Source: JACZWL01 sp046756445 (lineage in GTDB: Bacteria; Pseudomonadota; Gammaproteobacteria; Steroidobacterales; Woeseiaceae). From it: a stretch of DNA of 6,358 bases. Of this stretch, positions 1 to 5,799 are shown one piece after another. The translations under genes were made by a program, and so were the position numbers. The notes beneath the pieces were generated by a model. That model saw only the letters and a list, made by a program, of their open reading frames with translations, searched no databases and had not been told where the DNA came from. Position 1 is the first letter of the stretch. The number at the start of each line of letters is the position of its first letter. Location of the stretch: NCBI GenBank assembly GCA_046756445.1, contig JBHHWI010000140.1, positions 1-6,358 on the forward strand, given 5' to 3'.

Positions 1-22
1 TCTCGTGCAATTTTCAGGCTAG
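1..22 (-). repeat. Repeat end, copy A (edge of an element that continues left of the window)
   Basis: Read on the minus strand this begins CTAGCCTG and ends GCACGAGA. It matches the repeat at 2199-2220 at 20 of 22 positions. The CTAG side faces into the window, so the body of the element should lie to the left, outside view. Bases upstream of CTAG (from 23 rightwards) show no similarity to those flanking copy B, which fixes the repeat boundary at CTAG. The TAG inside this repeat is the stop codon of the ParA-like gene. What element it belongs to is inferred; only the repeat itself is seen. Confidence 0.6.
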
Positions 23-795
23 TCTCGCTTGGAGCCGAAGCGCGACTTGTGCAGGACCGTGACGTTTGCAGCGGTCGGCCCGGGAATCTCCCCCGCCGGC
101 ATCGCGTGATGTCGCCGGTTTTGCCAGTCATCCAGCCACTTGATAACCCGTTCAAGCTGTTCGACGTCCTTCTTGCTGCGGTGCGGCGGCAACTCGCTGA
201 TTCCGAGTCCTGCCTCGGCGGCGTGCACGAAATTCTGGCTGTCCCGCATCACTGCGATGATCGGGATGCCGAGTGTATCGAGGAAACGCATGAGCTTTTC
301 GAAGCTCTTGGTGTTGCGGCGCGTGCGATTGGCCACGACCGCAAGCTTGCGGTCCCGCCGGTCGATTTTCGCGACCAGCAGGAGATCGGCAATGCAGCGC
401 GATGCGGCATGAATATCTATCGCGGACGGCAGGACAGGAACCAGTATGCTGGTGGCGTCGCGCGTGATTTCGCGCAAGTCGTCATGGTTCAGGCTGGCCG
501 GCGAATCGACGATGAGACTGGTCGTTTCATTGGGAACCCTTAGCTGCCAGCTCCGCGTTGCCTGCATGCTGTTTTTGTAGGCGGCGATACCGTGAATTGG
601 CGGCTGAGACGGTGGCCGCCGTTCGAGCCAGGTCATCGTCGAGCCCTGCGGGTCGCAGTCCATCACTGCCGGCACCGGACCGCAGGCTGCATAATAGCTT
701 GCCAGGTTGATCGCGAGCGTCGTCTTCCCGCAGCCCCCTTTTGGATTCAGGATAACGATCTTGTTCAGATCGTTTCTGTGCGGCGTGATCAGCAT
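19..795 (-). CDS. ParA/MinD-family P-loop ATPase, orphan (no ParB partner in view)
   Basis: A 258-residue cytoplasmic ATPase of the ParA/MinD/Soj class. Such proteins bind ATP as sandwich dimers and position plasmids, chromosomes or large protein complexes. The deviant Walker A is KGGCGKTT at residues 19-26, with the signature lysine K19 and catalytic K24. The A' region MDCDPQGS (45-52) supplies the two switch aspartates, and Walker B is LIVDSPA (94-100). A later conserved stretch, LVPVLPSAIDIHAA (118-131), is typical of the family. Length fits a ParA without an N-terminal DNA-binding domain. No parB or parS is visible, so chromosome or plasmid partitioning is not supported, and positioning of some other cargo is equally possible. 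The start is the ATG at 795; the upstream AAAG-rich stretch is a weak ribosome site. It follows the methyltransferase on the same strand after 77 bases. The last codons run into repeat copy A, which provides the stop, so the basic tail (KSRFGSKRD) may be altered by an insertion. Confidence 0.9.
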   Translation of the reverse strand: MLITPHRNDLNKIVILNPKGGCGKTTLAINLASYYAACGPVPAVMDCDPQGSTMTWLERRPPSQPPIHGIAAYKNSMQATRSWQLRVPNETTSLIVDSPASLNHDDLREITRDATSILVPVLPSAIDIHAASRCIADLLLVAKIDRRDRKLAVVANRTRRNTKSFEKLMRFLDTLGIPIIAVMRDSQNFVHAAEAGLGISELPPHRSKKDVEQLERVIKWLDDWQNRRHHAMPAGEIPGPTAANVTVLHKSRFGSKRD

Positions 796-843
796 TTCTT
801 TACTTTGTGTTATTCAGCCGGCCAAAACCATGCGCCCGATCAC

Positions 844-849
844 ATAATA
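844..849 (-). promoter_or_regulatory. Possible -10 box for the ParA-like gene
   Basis: On the minus strand the gap between the methyltransferase stop and the ParA start contains TATTAT, a 5/6 match to TATAAT, giving a predicted leader of about 40 bases. No good -35 hexamer is present at 16-18 bases, so this is weak. Read-through from the methyltransferase is an equally good explanation. Confidence 0.22.
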
Positions 850-872
850 CCGGAAACAGAGGGGTCGAACCG

Positions 873-1682
873 CTATTCGGCGGTCGGTATGCGGACCCTC
901 AGCAGGAACCGGTCTGTCTTGCCTCGCACCGAATCGTCGAACACGGAAAGGCTGTGGTCGTCAGCCTCATTACGCAGCAGGTCGCTGTCCGCCTCGATGA
1001 TGAATCCGGCCGCCTCGACCGTCTCGAGGACTTTGGAAATCTCGATCCGGTGCAGCGCGACGTTATCCTGGCCCGCCTCGCCGACGTGATCGATGATTCC
1101 GAGGATCGCTCCCGGCTTGAGGACGGATGCGACAGCCCGAAAAGCCTCGACCGTCGCCTCCGGACCACGCCGGTTATACAGGTCGTGGAAATTGAGCGCC
1201 GTTATGGCCGCATCGAATGGCCCGTCCTCGGGCACGAGGTCGGCGAAGCCCTTGTCCAGGCGCCTTACGTTCGGCAATCGGTTTCCGGCCAGGCGGGCAC
1301 TGATCGCCTTTTCATTGGCGCCGTCGCGCATCTCGAGAACGGTCGGCGGATTCTGCGCGGCCACCTGTCCATCATCGCCGACCGCGAGCGACAACACTTC
1401 CGTGTAATAGCCACCCGCGGCGATGATGTCGAGCACGTGTATACCCTTGGTGATGCCGAGAAATTCCATGACGTCCGCAGGCCGCCGTCCGGCATCCCGG
1501 GCGCGATCTCTCTCGGGCCGATCCTCACTCGCGAGAAGCGCACGCAATTCGGCTGCCGGCCCGCCGGCTTCGACAGCCGGGCCGGATTGATCCGTCGTCG
1601 ATCCGGTATCCGGTCCGTCACCGCCACGGCATGCAGCGATCGCGAACAGAATGACAAAGGCTGCTGTACTTCGTAAGCTCAT
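873..1682 (-). CDS. Predicted lipoprotein with class I SAM-dependent methyltransferase fold (COG4798-like)
   Basis: A 269-residue protein. Residues 1-18 form a short lipoprotein signal: a basic n-region, a hydrophobic core FVILFAIAAC and a lipobox I-A-A-C with the cysteine at 18. A Gly/Ser/Pro-rich linker (19-45) follows, then a Rossmann-type methyltransferase. The RDAGRRPADVMEFLGI lead-in (62-77) and motif I VLDIIAAGGYYTEVL (83-97) resemble the predicted methyltransferase family COG4798. An acidic stretch with FDAAI (156-160) and ALNFHDLY (162-169) marks the motif II/IV region, and LKPGAILGIIDH (188-199) is the usual post-motif strand. The substrate is unknown. The odd point is the export signal: SAM is cytoplasmic, so a lipid-anchored outer or inner membrane location would leave the cofactor source unexplained. 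The start at 1682 has GGGGGA about six bases upstream. It sits between the Cys-rich gene (104-base gap) and the ParA-like gene (77-base gap), all on one strand. Fold confidence is high; biochemical role is not established. Confidence 0.85.
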   Translation of the reverse strand: MSLRSTAAFVILFAIAACRGGDGPDTGSTTDQSGPAVEAGGPAAELRALLASEDRPERDRARDAGRRPADVMEFLGITKGIHVLDIIAAGGYYTEVLSLAVGDDGQVAAQNPPTVLEMRDGANEKAISARLAGNRLPNVRRLDKGFADLVPEDGPFDAAITALNFHDLYNRRGPEATVEAFRAVASVLKPGAILGIIDHVGEAGQDNVALHRIEISKVLETVEAAGFIIEADSDLLRNEADDHSLSVFDDSVRGKTDRFLLRVRIPTAE

Positions 1683-1762
1683 CGTCGTCCCCCGTTACCC
1701 TGATTCCCGATTGGAGCAAAGTGGCCCCAGCATACAAAGCTTTTTGCCCGGCAACAAACGAC

Positions 1763-1776
1763 GGCCGATAACGGCC
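1763..1776 (-). terminator. Weak hairpin after the Cys-rich gene
   Basis: A 5-bp GGCCG/CGGCC stem with a four-base TTAT loop lies about ten bases past the stop of the 124-residue gene on the minus strand. It is followed by GTCGTTTGTTG rather than a clean U-tract. At best it is a weak or attenuating terminator, and it may not function. Confidence 0.18.
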
Positions 1777-1786
1777 AGCTTGCACC

Positions 1787-2161
1787 TTATTCCGCAAGGG
1801 ATCGCAGGAATCGGCGCGACGTTCGCAGCCATTCGCAGTCGTCGCAATCGCAGGCATTCGGATGTGCTTCGCGCCGGCGCTGTGCAACATACTCGACCGC
1901 AGTTTCCAGCGCATCGACCAGGTTCACCAATGACGCTTCCCGGACCGTAGCCGGCGTATACCGGCTCAGCCATCGGCATCCCTTGCCGAAGACACAGGTT
2001 TCACATTCGGCAATGAATGGCTGATAACGGCCGTGGTAAGGGCAGCGCGTGAAGTCGGTGTCGCATTCGATCAGCCATCTGGGATATTCCAGCCGATGCA
2101 CCATATATCCCGTTATCGTCCTCGACTGAGATTGCATTTGTATCGTCACGGCTAAATCCAT
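1787..2161 (-). CDS. Small cysteine-rich protein of unknown function (possible metal-binding)
   Basis: A 124-residue soluble protein that I do not recognise as a named family. It has eight cysteines: C33, C40, C53, C56 and C62 in the centre, and C104, C106 and C109 near the end. The central RCPYHGRYQPFIAECETCVFG region with C53-x2-C56-x5-C62, and the distal CDCDDC, look like metal or Fe-S ligand sets. The intervening residues 72-100 are predicted helical (VREASLVNLVDALETAVEYVAQRRR). There is no signal peptide or membrane segment. The start chosen is the ATG at 2161, which has GGCGGGG about six bases upstream. The in-frame ATG at residue 20 has only GGGA three bases away and is less likely. 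The reading frame stays open upstream into repeat copy B, but no start codon occurs there. It is the first gene of the three on the minus strand. Coding status rests on the non-random, conserved-looking protein and the ribosome site. Confidence 0.65.
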   Translation of the reverse strand: MDLAVTIQMQSQSRTITGYMVHRLEYPRWLIECDTDFTRCPYHGRYQPFIAECETCVFGKGCRWLSRYTPATVREASLVNLVDALETAVEYVAQRRREAHPNACDCDDCEWLRTSRRFLRSLAE

Positions 2162-2198
2162 ACCAAACCCCGCCGATGCCGGCCATTCGCGAAAATAC

Positions 2199-2220
2199 CT
2201 AGCCCGAAGATTGCACGAGA
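2199..2220 (+). repeat. Repeat end, copy B (left inverted repeat)
   Basis: Begins CTAGCCCG and ends GCACGAGA on the plus strand. It is 21/22 identical to the complement of 2424-2445 and 20/22 identical to the complement of 1-22. It lies about 38 bases upstream of the Cys-rich gene start, in the region where that gene's promoter should be. Confidence 0.8.
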
Positions 2221-2233
2221 CCGCCCGAGATCA

Positions 2234-2260
2234 TTGACAACGATATGATTTCAATACGAA
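2234..2260 (+). promoter_or_regulatory. Possible promoter with perfect -35 inside the element
   Basis: TTGACA at 2234-2239 is a perfect sigma-70 -35 hexamer. The best nearby -10 is TACGAA at 2255-2260 with 15-base spacing, which is poor. If real, it would transcribe rightwards through the hairpins towards the diguanylate cyclase, with a leader of about 250 bases. The -35 match alone could be chance. Confidence 0.25.
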
Positions 2261-2350
2261 TAAGGAATTCCCAAGTGGTGACACTTCGTCGATTTCGCTG
2301 GCTGTCCGGTCTGTGGCCGGATCTCGTTGCGCCTGACTGGCTCTTCCCTC

Positions 2351-2372
2351 GAGCCATAGCCCGCTATGGCTC
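2351..2372. other. Perfect 9-bp hairpin inside the element
   Basis: Arms GAGCCATAG (2351-2359) and CTATGGCTC (2364-2372) are exact complements around a four-base CCCG loop. No U-tract follows on either strand, so it is not a standard terminator. Such interior stems are common in MITEs and in structured leaders. Confidence 0.75.
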
Positions 2373-2400
2373 TCGGTCCAGAGCGGCGTCAGCTACAACG

Positions 2401-2445
2401 ATCTCGCGCCCAAAATTCCGGGCTCTCGTGCAATCTTCGGGCCAG
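2401..2445 (-). repeat. Repeat end, copy C (right inverted repeat) plus a degenerate tandem copy
   Basis: On the minus strand 2445-2424 reads CTGGCCCG to GCACGAGA, 21/22 identical to copy B. It is followed directly, at 2423-2402, by a related but diverged unit that starts GCCCGGAA and ends GCGCGAGA. The second unit aligns with the first after small gaps. Copy B does not have the same clear tandem unit next to it, so the two ends are not equivalent. Confidence 0.65.
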
Positions 2446-2517
2446 CCCGGCAGGAGACCGTGTTTTGTGAGGCCGTTACTGGGCAGACGGCCTCGCAATC
2501 GGCAGACTTTCGCACCT

Positions 2518-3810
2518 ATGACCGAACGTCAACACGGTAACAATGGAATGGGTCAAATTGACCTTCGCCGGCCGGATTTTCTGTATGCGCTGGCGCTGTT
2601 TGCCGTGGCGTCGGCCATCCTGGTTGTCATTACTCAGCGTACAGGCTTCCTGACGTCCCAGTATGGCCCCGCGACCGCCCTGTTCTTCCTCGCCTACGGA
2701 CTGTTCACTATCACGATGGGCTACCCGCATCCCGGTTTCGGGCACGTTTCTTTCGACCGCGCTGCTCAGGTATCCAGTATCCTGGTGCTTGGCCCGGTCG
2801 ATGCGGCCTGGATAAACGGACTGGCCTCGCTTATCTATCCGTGGCACAGGCTCTGGCGGGGAGTGCCGTTCGGCGCGGTGCTCACCGCATCGCTGCACAA
2901 CGCCGGCATGATGTCGCTCGTCATACTGAGCTGTGGTTTACTGTACCGATACCTGGGCGGGCCCGTCCCACTGGATCATCTGAGTATCGCCGTCGCCGGC
3001 CTGCTGCTGTTGCTCATGCTGAGCATGCAACTCGTCAACGACCTGGGCATGCTCGTGGTCGTATACCTGCAAAAGGGCGACCCGTCGAAACTGGTAAACG
3101 TCTTCTCCACCGGTGTCGAACTGGCGTCAGTGCTGATCGCGGTCGTCGTCGCCATCGTCTATGTGCGGCTGGAGCCGACGGCGGTCGCACTGGTGCTGAT
3201 CGTCGTCAGTCTGGGCATGTTGGTGCTGAAACAATACGCGAAGATGCGCTACAAGCTCGAGGCGCTCGTCGAGGAACGAACGGCCGAACTCAGACAAAAG
3301 TCTCTGGAACTGGAACGACAGGCGACGCACGACAAACTGACAGGTCTATTCAACAGGCGCTATGCTGACGACTATCTGCAACGCCAGATAGAGAGCGCGC
3401 AACGGTATGACAGGGACTTCACGATCGCTCTTGCCGACATTGACTATTTCAAACAAATCAACGACAGGTTTTCGCACGCGATCGGCGACGAGGTGCTTCG
3501 TCGTTTTGCGGAGATCCTGGTAAGCCGCTGTCGAAAAACGGACGTCGTGGCGCGCTACGGCGGCGAAGAGTTTCTGCTGTGCTTTCCCGACACCAATGCC
3601 GAATTCGCCGAGCAGATCTGCGGGCAGATTCGCAAGGTCGTCGAGAGCACGGACTGGACGTCGGCCACGGACGGCGTTCGTCTCAATCTGACGGTCAGCT
3701 TTGGCATTGCCGAGGCCGCTAATCACACGCGCCGGACGAGCATTCTCAGCGCCGCAGACACCCGGCTCTACCAGGCGAAGAGAAAAGGCAGAAATCTGGT
3801 GGTCGTCTGA
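2518..3810 (+). CDS. Membrane-bound diguanylate cyclase (7-TM sensor plus GGDEF domain)
   Basis: With the start at 2518 this is 430 residues. Seven hydrophobic segments occupy roughly residues 20-39, 47-69, 85-107, 118-142, 155-183, 197-217 and 221-239. A coiled-coil linker (about 243-269, LEALVEERTAELRQKSLELE) follows, then a full GGDEF domain (270-430). The domain opens with THDKLTGLFNRR and carries the metal-binding ADID aspartate (307). The active site is GGEEF (348-352), an active variant, and RKTD (339-342) lies five residues before it, as in the product-inhibition I-site. It should therefore make c-di-GMP from two GTP at the inner membrane in response to a signal sensed by the helices. 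The membrane part resembles MASE-like sensors but I cannot name it, so the signal is unknown. The frame is open back to an ATG at 2245, but that extension crosses the repeat element and is rejected. The ATG at 2548 is a close alternative; neither start has a strong ribosome site. It converges on ilvB with 18 bases between stops. Confidence 0.9.
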   Translation: MTERQHGNNGMGQIDLRRPDFLYALALFAVASAILVVITQRTGFLTSQYGPATALFFLAYGLFTITMGYPHPGFGHVSFDRAAQVSSILVLGPVDAAWINGLASLIYPWHRLWRGVPFGAVLTASLHNAGMMSLVILSCGLLYRYLGGPVPLDHLSIAVAGLLLLLMLSMQLVNDLGMLVVVYLQKGDPSKLVNVFSTGVELASVLIAVVVAIVYVRLEPTAVALVLIVVSLGMLVLKQYAKMRYKLEALVEERTAELRQKSLELERQATHDKLTGLFNRRYADDYLQRQIESAQRYDRDFTIALADIDYFKQINDRFSHAIGDEVLRRFAEILVSRCRKTDVVARYGGEEFLLCFPDTNAEFAEQICGQIRKVVESTDWTSATDGVRLNLTVSFGIAEAANHTRRTSILSAADTRLYQAKRKGRNLVVV

Positions 3811-3814
3811 CCAC
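3799..3814. terminator. Hairpin at the convergent cyclase/ilvB junction
   Basis: GTGGTC (3799-3804) and GACCAC (3809-3814) form a perfect 6-bp stem with a GTCT loop spanning the cyclase stop codon, in the short gap between convergent genes. Its place suits a bidirectional terminator. Neither strand has a U-tract, so this is a weak call. Confidence 0.25.
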
Positions 3815-3828
3815 GGCCACAATCCGGG

Positions 3829-5679
3829 CTAGAACATCTCGCTGGGGCCGGGCCGGTCATCGGTCGGTTTGTCCCGGCTGGCGATAAAGTCGCCTGTGAT
3901 CATCTTGTCGTAGCTCAGGCCCGGGCCGACCATGGGATAGACGCCGGCATCGGGGTCTATGATGACTTCCAGGAAGGCCGGACCCGGAAATTCGACAAAC
4001 TCCCTGATGACCCGCGGCAGGTCCTTCTTGCGATCCAGCTTGACCGCGAAGTCGAAACCGTCGGCCTCGGCGGTCTTGACGAAGTCCTTGCGGTGCAATG
4101 ACTTATCGCTACCCGACATCCGGCCTTTGTAATAGAGCTTTTGCCATTGCCGAACCATGCCGTCGCCGTAATTGTTGAGAACAATAACCTTGACCGGCAG
4201 GCTGTAGGTCGTCGCGGTCTCGAGTTCGCCGATGTTCATGCGCATGCTGCCGTCGCCGTCGATATCGATGACCAGACGGTCCGGCTGCGCAACCTGCGCG
4301 CCGATGGCGGCAGGCAGCCCGAATCCCATCGTGCCCATGCTCCCCGAGGTCAACCAGAGCCGGGGTTCGCGAAAGTCGAAGTACTGAGCTGCCCACATCT
4401 GGTGCTGGCCGACCCCCGTCGAGATGATCGCCTTTCCGCCGGCCAGCCGGTTGACTTCTTCGATCACCGCCTGCGGTTGTATGAGCTCGCTGTCACGATC
4501 GTAATTCAGACGGTGTTTTTCCTTCAGGCCGGCTATCTCCCTGTGCCAGGCGTCGAAATCCTTCTCGAATCCGATGCGCCTGCCGTATTCGAGCAGGTCG
4601 TCGAGATCCCGCGCGAGCACACCGACGTGGTGCCAGCTCACGCTTTTCACCTTGCTGATCTCGGAGACGTCGACGTCGAAGTGAGCGATGTTCTTCGCAT
4701 TCGGCGCAAAACCGACCGGGTCGCCGGCAACCCGGTCGTCGAACCGGGCGCCGATGGCAATCAGGAAATCACAATCTTCCACGGCGTAATTGGCGAATGC
4801 CATACCGTGCATCCCGAGCAAGTGCAGCGCCAGAGGATGCTTCGTATCACTGGCACCGAGCGCCATCAGCGTCGTAGCGACGGGGATCCCGAACACGCTC
4901 GCAAAGTGTCGCATCGCCTTGGTGGCGTCGCCGTTGATTACGCCGCCGCCGGCATAAATCAGCGGGCGCTCCGACTCGGCAAGCATCTGGTACAGACGTT
5001 CGCAGGCATCATCTGTCATGCGGTTTTCGACGACGGCCTGCAGACGGTTGCGGTACCCCGTCAGCGGCAGGGTCCCGAACCCCGAGAATTCGCCTTCCCA
5101 GTTCTGAATGTCCTTTGGTATGTCGATGACGACCGGGCCGGGCCGGCCCGTCCTCGCGATCTCGAACGCGGTGCGAACCGTCGCTTCGAGACAGGTCGGA
5201 TCCGTTACCAGAAACACGTGTTTGGCGATCGCTCCCATGATGGCCGACACGGGGGCTTCCTGAAAGGCGTCGCTGCCGATCGCATTGGTCGGCACCTGAC
5301 CGCAGACAACGACGATCGGCACGGAATCGGCCATGCAGTCACGAACGGGGGTCACGGTGTTTGTGGCTCCGGGCCCGGAAGTGACCATGACGACGCCGAC
5401 CTTGCCGCTGGCTCGCGCATAGCCGGCCGCCATGAAGCCGGCTCCCTGCTCGTTGGCCGGCACGATCAGCGGAATTGCCGGCTTGCCATCGGGCTTGCGA
5501 TGCCTGTCGTTGTACCGGAAGACAGCGTCGTAAGTGGGCAGGATTGCCCCGCCGCTATAACCGAATATGGCGTCGACGTCTTCGTCGGCCAGGACCTGAA
5601 TGACAATATCCGCGCCAGTCATCCTGCTACCCGCCAGGGGATGCTGGTCCGCACGATTGGCCGGCACCTTCTTGCTCAT
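3829..5679 (-). CDS. ilvB: Acetolactate (acetohydroxyacid) synthase, catalytic subunit
   Basis: A 616-residue, ThDP- and FAD-dependent enzyme. It condenses two pyruvates to 2-acetolactate, or pyruvate and 2-oxobutyrate to 2-aceto-2-hydroxybutyrate, the first common step of branched-chain amino acid synthesis. The N-terminal ThDP domain contains FGYSGGAILP (39-48), the cofactor-activating glutamate E77 in PANEQGAG, the VTSGPGATN loop (99-107) and AFQEAP (138-143). The middle FAD domain has GARFDDRVAGDP (310-321). The C-terminal ThDP domain has SGSMGTMGFGLPAAIGA (445-461), the GDGS to NN cofactor motif (475-503) and GMVRQWQ (507-513). PANEQ replaces the RHEQ found in E. coli IlvI, marking a different subgroup; the glutamate itself is kept. 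The chosen start at 5679 has a poor ribosome site. The in-frame ATG at residue 20 (RMTGADIV) begins where many family members do and could be the true start. Its stop TAG lies in CTAGCCCG, like the repeat ends. It is divergent from its regulatory subunit, which is unusual. Confidence 0.97.
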   Translation of the reverse strand: MSKKVPANRADQHPLAGSRMTGADIVIQVLADEDVDAIFGYSGGAILPTYDAVFRYNDRHRKPDGKPAIPLIVPANEQGAGFMAAGYARASGKVGVVMVTSGPGATNTVTPVRDCMADSVPIVVVCGQVPTNAIGSDAFQEAPVSAIMGAIAKHVFLVTDPTCLEATVRTAFEIARTGRPGPVVIDIPKDIQNWEGEFSGFGTLPLTGYRNRLQAVVENRMTDDACERLYQMLAESERPLIYAGGGVINGDATKAMRHFASVFGIPVATTLMALGASDTKHPLALHLLGMHGMAFANYAVEDCDFLIAIGARFDDRVAGDPVGFAPNAKNIAHFDVDVSEISKVKSVSWHHVGVLARDLDDLLEYGRRIGFEKDFDAWHREIAGLKEKHRLNYDRDSELIQPQAVIEEVNRLAGGKAIISTGVGQHQMWAAQYFDFREPRLWLTSGSMGTMGFGLPAAIGAQVAQPDRLVIDIDGDGSMRMNIGELETATTYSLPVKVIVLNNYGDGMVRQWQKLYYKGRMSGSDKSLHRKDFVKTAEADGFDFAVKLDRKKDLPRVIREFVEFPGPAFLEVIIDPDAGVYPMVGPGLSYDKMITGDFIASRDKPTDDRPGPSEMF

Positions 5680-5735
5680 CTTATCGTCAGAGACTTCTTA
5701 AGTATCGGATTTCGGGCGAGTGTTTACTAAATTTT

Positions 5736-5748
5736 ATTGCATTGCAAT
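5736..5748. promoter_or_regulatory. Candidate operator palindrome
   Basis: ATTGCA-T-TGCAAT is a perfect inverted repeat of 6-bp arms around one base, placed in the AT-rich middle of the divergent ilv region and overlapping the first GCATTGC repeat. Its shape and place suit a dimeric regulator controlling both genes. The regulator is unknown; an Lrp-type protein is a guess based only on pathway. Confidence 0.35.
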
Positions 5749-5793
5749 ACTGGCATTGCTGTGCCACCTTGCAACGGATGTCACGGCATTGCT
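5739..5793 (+). repeat. Three GCATTGC direct repeats in the ilv control region
   Basis: GCATTGC occurs at 5739-5745, 5753-5759 and 5786-5792. The last two lie in a longer shared GGCATTGCT (5752-5760 and 5785-5793), 33 bases apart, close to three helical turns. The first two are 14 bases apart. Repeats on nearly the same face of DNA suggest cooperative binding of a regulator, though the sample is small. Confidence 0.5.
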
Positions 5794-5799
5794 TATAAA
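5769..5799 (+). promoter_or_regulatory. Candidate sigma-70 promoter for ilvN
   Basis: TTGCAA (5769-5774, 4/6) and TATAAA (5794-5799, 5/6) are separated by 19 bases, slightly long. Transcription would start near 5806, leaving a leader of about 27 bases before the ATG at 5833. The third GCATTGC repeat abuts the -10 box, which would suit repression. Confidence 0.4.

Larger units (their letters stand above)
2199..2445. mobile_element. MITE-like or decayed insertion element with terminal inverted repeats; no transposase
   Basis: The 22 bases at 2199-2220 are repeated in inverted orientation at 2424-2445 with one mismatch. The interior shows further partial symmetry: CGCCCGAGATCATTG at 2222-2236 pairs in sequence with the complement of the CGATCTCGCGCC region near 2398-2410, offset by about 14 bases. 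The interior carries a perfect 9-bp hairpin (2351-2372) and a smaller TCCGG/CCGGA hairpin (2305-2321). An open frame crosses it in phase with the diguanylate cyclase, but its Arg/Ser/Pro-rich translation looks non-coding. No target-site duplication is visible: the flanks are ATAC on the left and CCCG on the right. The size, inverted ends, lack of a gene and a third copy of the end at position 1 suggest a miniature or internally deleted transposable element. The ends remind me of insertion-sequence termini ending in TTCGGGCTAG seen in proteobacteria, possibly IS1380-like; that is from memory and unverified. A structured regulatory leader is an alternative. Confidence 0.5.

Noticed and set aside
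49..543. Plus-strand open frame opposite the ParA-like gene
   Set aside because: It is a shadow of the minus-strand gene, which carries intact Walker motifs.
19..795. Plasmid or chromosome partition locus (parABS)
   Set aside because: No parB-like gene lies beside the ATPase and no parS-type site was noticed, so only an orphan ParA is supported.
807..1676. 289-residue plus-strand open frame opposite the methyltransferase
   Set aside because: The minus-strand frame has a signal peptide, a good ribosome site and methyltransferase motifs; the plus-strand product has none.
2245..2517. N-terminal extension of the diguanylate cyclase to an ATG at 2245
   Set aside because: The 91 extra residues cross the inverted-repeat element, are rich in Arg/Ser/Pro with no domain, and precede the first membrane segment. 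The frame is probably open by chance in GC-rich DNA.
4141..5730. 529-residue plus-strand open frame opposite ilvB
   Set aside because: It is the antisense shadow of a highly conserved enzyme gene, and its translation has no recognisable domain.
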